Under the pieces are notes generated by a model that saw only the letters and a list, made by a program, of their open reading frames with translations, searched no databases and was not told the origin of the DNA. Made by a program: the position numbers and the translations under genes. Positions 59,813 to 64,000 of a stretch of DNA of 64,000 bases are shown piece after piece. The number at the start of each line of letters is the position of its first letter. Positions within the stretch are counted from its first letter, which is position 1. Location: positions 21,972,956 through 22,036,955 of the forward strand of contig JAQNBH010000012.1 of NCBI GenBank assembly GCA_028752905.1, written 5' to 3'. This DNA comes from Cladorhizidae sp. MBARI D1340-BT2. Its lineage: Eukaryota > Porifera > Demospongiae > Poecilosclerida > Cladorhizidae.

Positions 59813-62050
59813 GTGAGGCTTGTAATTAATAGTAGAATACTTATGTGTTTCTGCATTAAAACAGAGTGTTAATCTTCATCCTCACTTCTGTATTAAAAAC
59901 ACTGCAGATGGAATTCCTATAGATGTAGTTAGAATTGCACTTTTTCAAGGTGCTCTTTCAGGACCAAATTTACTAATGCTACTAATATGCATACTTTTGC
60001 AGCACACACAGTAGGAAATGTGCCAGGTGCACTACAATACCCAACAGCTTAGGTGGCCTCTGTTGTTCTTTCAAGGGTCTGTAGTAAAAAGAACACCTGC
60101 AACCTCTTCCTGTGTTTTACCTTGTGAACATGCTCACATTTGAAAATAATACGATGGGCAATTGCCAAGTGAAATATGAGACTTTGTAGTACAATTAACT
60201 CTCTCACTAGTATAAGCATCATGTGATGCGAGGACCAATGGCTGCTTCTAATTTAAAACAAGAGAAAATCTGTGGAATATACTTGAGCCTGCCCAGAGAA
60301 TTGTTCTATTACTATGCAAAATTTAAAGACCAAATGACTTTAGTAACTGTGGTAAATGAGACGTCAAATTCACTTTTGGTTTCTGTAAAGGAAATGGTGA
60401 TTCACTATACCAGTTGTCAAGTCAACTTTTTCAAGAAGACTTCATCCTCTCTGAGAATGACAGCAGTGGATAACAGGTAGAAAGGACTTTGCATATCTTG
60501 GCAGCCCTGAAATTGATTGTAATGTTGTAGCAGCAATGGACAATACCACTGTGGAGGCATTTGTGGGTGTACTGTGAAACTTGGATGTTGTCCATCTTCC
60601 ATGTATGTAACTCTACTGGAGCACACAACACTCTATCGTTAGTATCGCTGATATTTCTAACATCATGCTTCTTATATAGCAGGTTTGAGCATCCTCAGAA
60701 CAATTTCATAGACATAGTTCTAGCAAAGTTTGAACCCAAGTATATACCTGTACAATATTTAATGGCATCAAGAGTCAAAATTAACTTCGAACATTTTATA
60801 ATTATATTCATATATCTGTGTTACTACTAGAATTGATCATAATTCATCCAGTTTGGCCAAATGTAGGCCATTATCAATAGTACTGGCCAACATGGCTAGA
60901 TGTCAAGTGACATTAGTGCCAAAAGCTATTCCACTGCTTATGATGATAACAACAGCTATATATGTGGTTTGTTGCTAAGTATAAAATGCATAATGTTTTC
61001 TTCAATGAATGAGCAAACACTCAATAAGTATTGGTGAACTGTTAACCGAATTTGACCAGCCAAAACTTGAGGGGAAATAAGTTTTTTTAACTTCTCGTTT
61101 CTGATAATTGTATTCATTACAGTGCGGTTTGTTTGCTAAGCAACCCAAACTCATTATAAATGATCAGCTATCACCTTATATGTGCCTTTCTTCAACACTC
61201 TTCCTACATTAAAAGTGTAAAGTTGTCTGTGGAAAGGCTAACACACAGACCTTATTATAGGTAGGGCAGATGTGATTTGAGGGGAAAAGGGGTCTAAAAA
61301 AGTATGTGACAATTGCAAGAGCAGGATTTTTCCATACAGGCTTGCAGGGAACTGCTTTAAATCCCTTCACTCTGAAGCTGATCCTTATACAAAATTGTAG
61401 CGGTTGGGAACAGTTATTCCTCAAAACAGCTACAGCCATAGGATATAAATATTTGGAAAAAAACTCAATGACTCTATGTTATGATGATCCGGCAAATGAT
61501 TTCAAGCTAAATTCTACATAATGCAAGCTTCTCCCATATAGCTTATCCATTCATTGCTGAAAGTAGGGTGGTTGGCAATCGAATAGTTACATCTCAAGTG
61601 TTTTTCGAGGCCTCTGTTGACAAAATGCTCTAGTTCTGTGAAGGATAAAGACAATCCTTGGGACAGACAAGCTGTAGGCTTGCTCTATGTCTTACATTTT
61701 TCTTTTTCAATGAGAATAAGACCATTTTAGTGGGTACCACATATATGCCAAACAAAGATATTTTATATTGACAGCGTGCCAATGCTTAACGACTTATTGT
61801 GAACAAAACATGAAGAGGTAATTTTATGGTATATTGAGATTGTACATGAAATTTACCTTCCAGAATCAACCATGTGAATGCTTGAGCAGTCATTCCTAAT
61901 ATCTTGTATATAGATCTCTCTAAATTATTTGTATATTAAATAGTAAGCACCCTTCAACAAAGACTGTATACACGTCATGGTATAGCATTATTTTTTATGT
62001 TTTATACTATATCACGTCATCTGTGGCTAATCTGATTGGTTAATAACTGT
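59813..62050. other. No further gene recognised
   Basis: Searched for the second half of the Death-like domain without success. Frames at 60223-60480 and 61306-61521 are uncharacterised. Confidence 0.4.
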
Positions 62051-62113
62051 AGGTTACATAGGCACGTAACCTACACATTTAACCGCATGTAGTTTAGCGC
62101 ATGCGCAATGTAG

Positions 62114-62268
62114 TATAAGTAAGATAGCCTATACAAAAGAGTCGGTTATGCGCCAGTGTAACCTACTCGTTTGCTGTTACCTTCCTCGGCTTCGCCTCAG
62201 GGTAACCGCAAACTCGGAGGTTACATAGGCGCATAACAGACTCTTTTGTATAGGCTATCCTATACACA
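62114..62268. mobile_element. Palindromic MITE-like hairpin
   Basis: GATAGCCTATACAAAAGAGT, CGGTTATGCGCCAGTGTAAC and CTCGTTTGCTGTTACC mirror the right half GGTAACCGCAAACTCGGAGG, TTACATAGGCGCATAACAGA and CTCTTTTGTATAGGCTATCC. A third GTTACATAGGCACGTAACC copy lies just outside (about 62052). The centre CCTCGGCTTCGCCTCAGG is itself a hairpin. Confidence 0.75.
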
Positions 62269-62559
62269 TTGAAATCATAGACAGGGCCTGTAGAAGCAAG
62301 GGGAAGGATATTGATGTACATATTTATGTGAAGTTGGTGACTTGACAGGGCTGGAGCAAGCGGATTTGATGTGGTACATCCAGAAGGGATTGGGTGGCAT
62401 GTGGCCCTCCAACCAAAGGCAGAAGCCAAAGCATGTTTCATCTTTGAGTAGTAGTTTTAAAGCACACATTTAATGTGTATACATGTAAAAATATAACGTA
62501 AATTTCATTTTATTAAACTGATTAGTCCCATTCTTACTTCTTTTTTGGAAACAAATTCG

Positions 62560-63290
62560 CTCCCAATTTCAGCTAAAATGAAGCGGTTAATCTCATCCTT
62601 ATGGACATGGAGTATCTTGACATTGTTCTGTGGCAACTATTTCAAGGTGGATCGCAGATATGTTTTGACCCTTCGCTGTCAGAAAAGACCTTTCAGAAGC
62701 AGCACTTGTTGTGCACAGTACCAAGAGAAGGATCACAAACACTTGAGAAAAGGCAACTCGTTGAGCTGTTGATAAATCAGAAAGGATTGTCATTACAATA
62801 TAAATGTTTAGTTCAGTTTCTCCAGATTTCAGCTTTTCACTTATCAGTGAATGCAATAGGGGAAGTTGACCTTGAAGTTGTTGCTTATCAAGATCATCCT
62901 TGTAGTAACTGCATACAAACTCCAACTCTTCCTCAGCTTGTTTTCCTTGACATGTCTTCATAACAAGTTCTTCAATATTCCTGTAAACTTTGTAACCAGG
63001 CTTGTCAAATCTGTCTGATGGCTTCTGTAAATAAATCCAATGACATGATGGATTGCTCTGTGGCTGAAGTGTGTAAGTCACCATCCAAAGAACCAATTTG
63101 TAGTTGACGAGGTGTACGAAATTTACGTGGCAAACATGGTAAATGGACATTAAAGCGCTCCTGAAGGTAAAAGTACTCGCTTATAGAATAGTTGAAAATG
63201 TTCTGGCCTACGATTGGACTTGATAACATTAAGTGTCTAGCCGAGTGTTGACTCTCAACTGCAGACATAGACAGTGTTGTAGAGGTTATC
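62560..63290 (-). pseudogene. hAT transposase C-terminal relic
   Basis: Minus-strand frames: SAVESQHSARHLMLSSPIVG, then a leucine/lysine-rich segment with CQGKQAEEELEFVCSYYKDD, and the dimerisation block TSAASERSFLTAKGQNISA. Diverged from the other two hATs of the window. The 5' part ends where another hAT-like terminus begins (63292). Confidence 0.65.
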
Positions 63291-63291
63291 A

Positions 63292-64000
63292 CCAGAGCCA
63301 TCTTAACTGCATTGTAGGCCCTGGGCAAAGCAGTGTACTGGGCCCTTACCCACCCACCCATGCGGATAAAAATGTAGACTTTGATAACAACATTTTTCCA
63401 ATGTTTAAACATAACAACATGCTGTAAGGTGAGGATTAATCAACACAAACTTTTGAACAATAAATTATAACATGAACCTTGAAAAACACAAACATTTCAA
63501 CATATAATTTGATAATTAATTGGTACACACCATACAAACGGTGATGGTACAGTATGAATTATTTTTCCTTTCAAAATTCCTTAGCAGAAAATTGATGCCC
63601 TGACAATCTCGTCACTGGGTCTCCGAATGAGCGATGATGTAGTTGGAATAGCAGTTGGGCTATATATGTCTTGGAGCACCCCTGTGCCAGCCACACTCTA
63701 GTAGTTACTGTGAATCGGATGTCAACCAGTTTGGCATGCATAGGTTGAGATGCAGGCACAGTCAGGGAAGGACCATGGTGCTTTAAATGACATCATCCAC
63801 CGGTCATTAACTGCTGCAAATGTCCCTTCCCGGCTGGAGCCCTCAGGTCTACTTCGGTCTGATGGAAAGAGACCTGATGGCATGTCCATCATTCCATGGT
63901 CAAGTGGTAGACTCTTGGTATGGGATGCAAACTGCAGTAATTCCTTTGCCCCATCCAACCTTTTGGCTGCAGTCAATGAGGCTGGTGCAGTGGCAGCCCA
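63292..64000. mobile_element. Possible hAT end running off the window
   Basis: CAGAGCCATCTTAACTGCAT and TGTAGGCCCTGGGCAAAG resemble a common hAT terminus. The partner end would be outside. The frame at 63976-63722 (minus) is unassigned. Confidence 0.35.

Noticed and set aside
60223..60480. 85-codon plus-strand frame as a gene
   Set aside because: No motif, no splice partner; length is possible by chance.
61306..61521. BIR-like start (IARAGFFHTG)
   Set aside because: The cysteine/histidine zinc pattern that should follow is absent.

Overview
The window looks like nuclear DNA of an animal, most likely a sponge or another early-branching marine invertebrate. This is an inference from three things: AT-rich DNA with split genes and GT...AG introns, an animal-type CDC6 gene, and a nucleoside phosphorylase exon placed beside a Death-like exon together with many metazoan transposon families. 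No rRNA, tRNA, operon or CRISPR array was seen.

Host genes are few. (1) A CDC6 replication-licensing gene lies on the minus strand (5435 to 1916, C-terminus not found), its introns filled with minisatellites. (2) A compact three-exon gene on the minus strand (8634 to 7808, 205 codons) encodes a basic N-terminus and a heptad-repeat coiled coil. A short hAT element sits 33 bases upstream of its ATG, and a GC-richer stretch with E2F-like and CCAAT-like sites lies beyond that element. (3) A plus-strand gene (49637 to 59812) has a nucleoside-phosphorylase exon, a short linker exon and the first half of a Death-like domain, all joining in phase 1; a piggyBac-like element, a 28-bp minisatellite and a Ty3 retrotransposon sit in its introns.

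The rest is mostly mobile DNA. From left to right: a Merlin-like transposase (5.8-6.6 kb), palindromic MITEs, a 5-bp-TSD hAT derivative (8.7-9.9 kb), a LINE with a C-terminal endonuclease-like domain (11.2-13.9 kb), a second LINE on the minus strand (14.2-20.9 kb) split by a hAT (16.09-18.60 kb), a long foldback (22.8-23.5 kb), Ty3 and LINE relics, and a Ginger-like DNA transposon (31.868-39.232 kb). The Ginger has terminal inverted repeats, a CCGG target duplication and an integrase + Ulp1 protease + PHD finger gene with ten recognisable splice junctions. Then come a full-length hAT with a nested Harbinger derivative (41.5-45.3 kb), piggyBac (50.7-52.8 kb), Ty3 (54.9-58.9 kb) and hAT relics at the right edge.

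The strongest candidates for a second look are the Ginger element, the 5-bp-TSD hAT family, the palindromic MITE family with an 8-bp TSD inside piggyBac, a dispersed hairpin element with a hammerhead-like core, and the phosphorylase/Death gene. All splice junctions were read by eye from phase and GT...AG signals; no database search was run.
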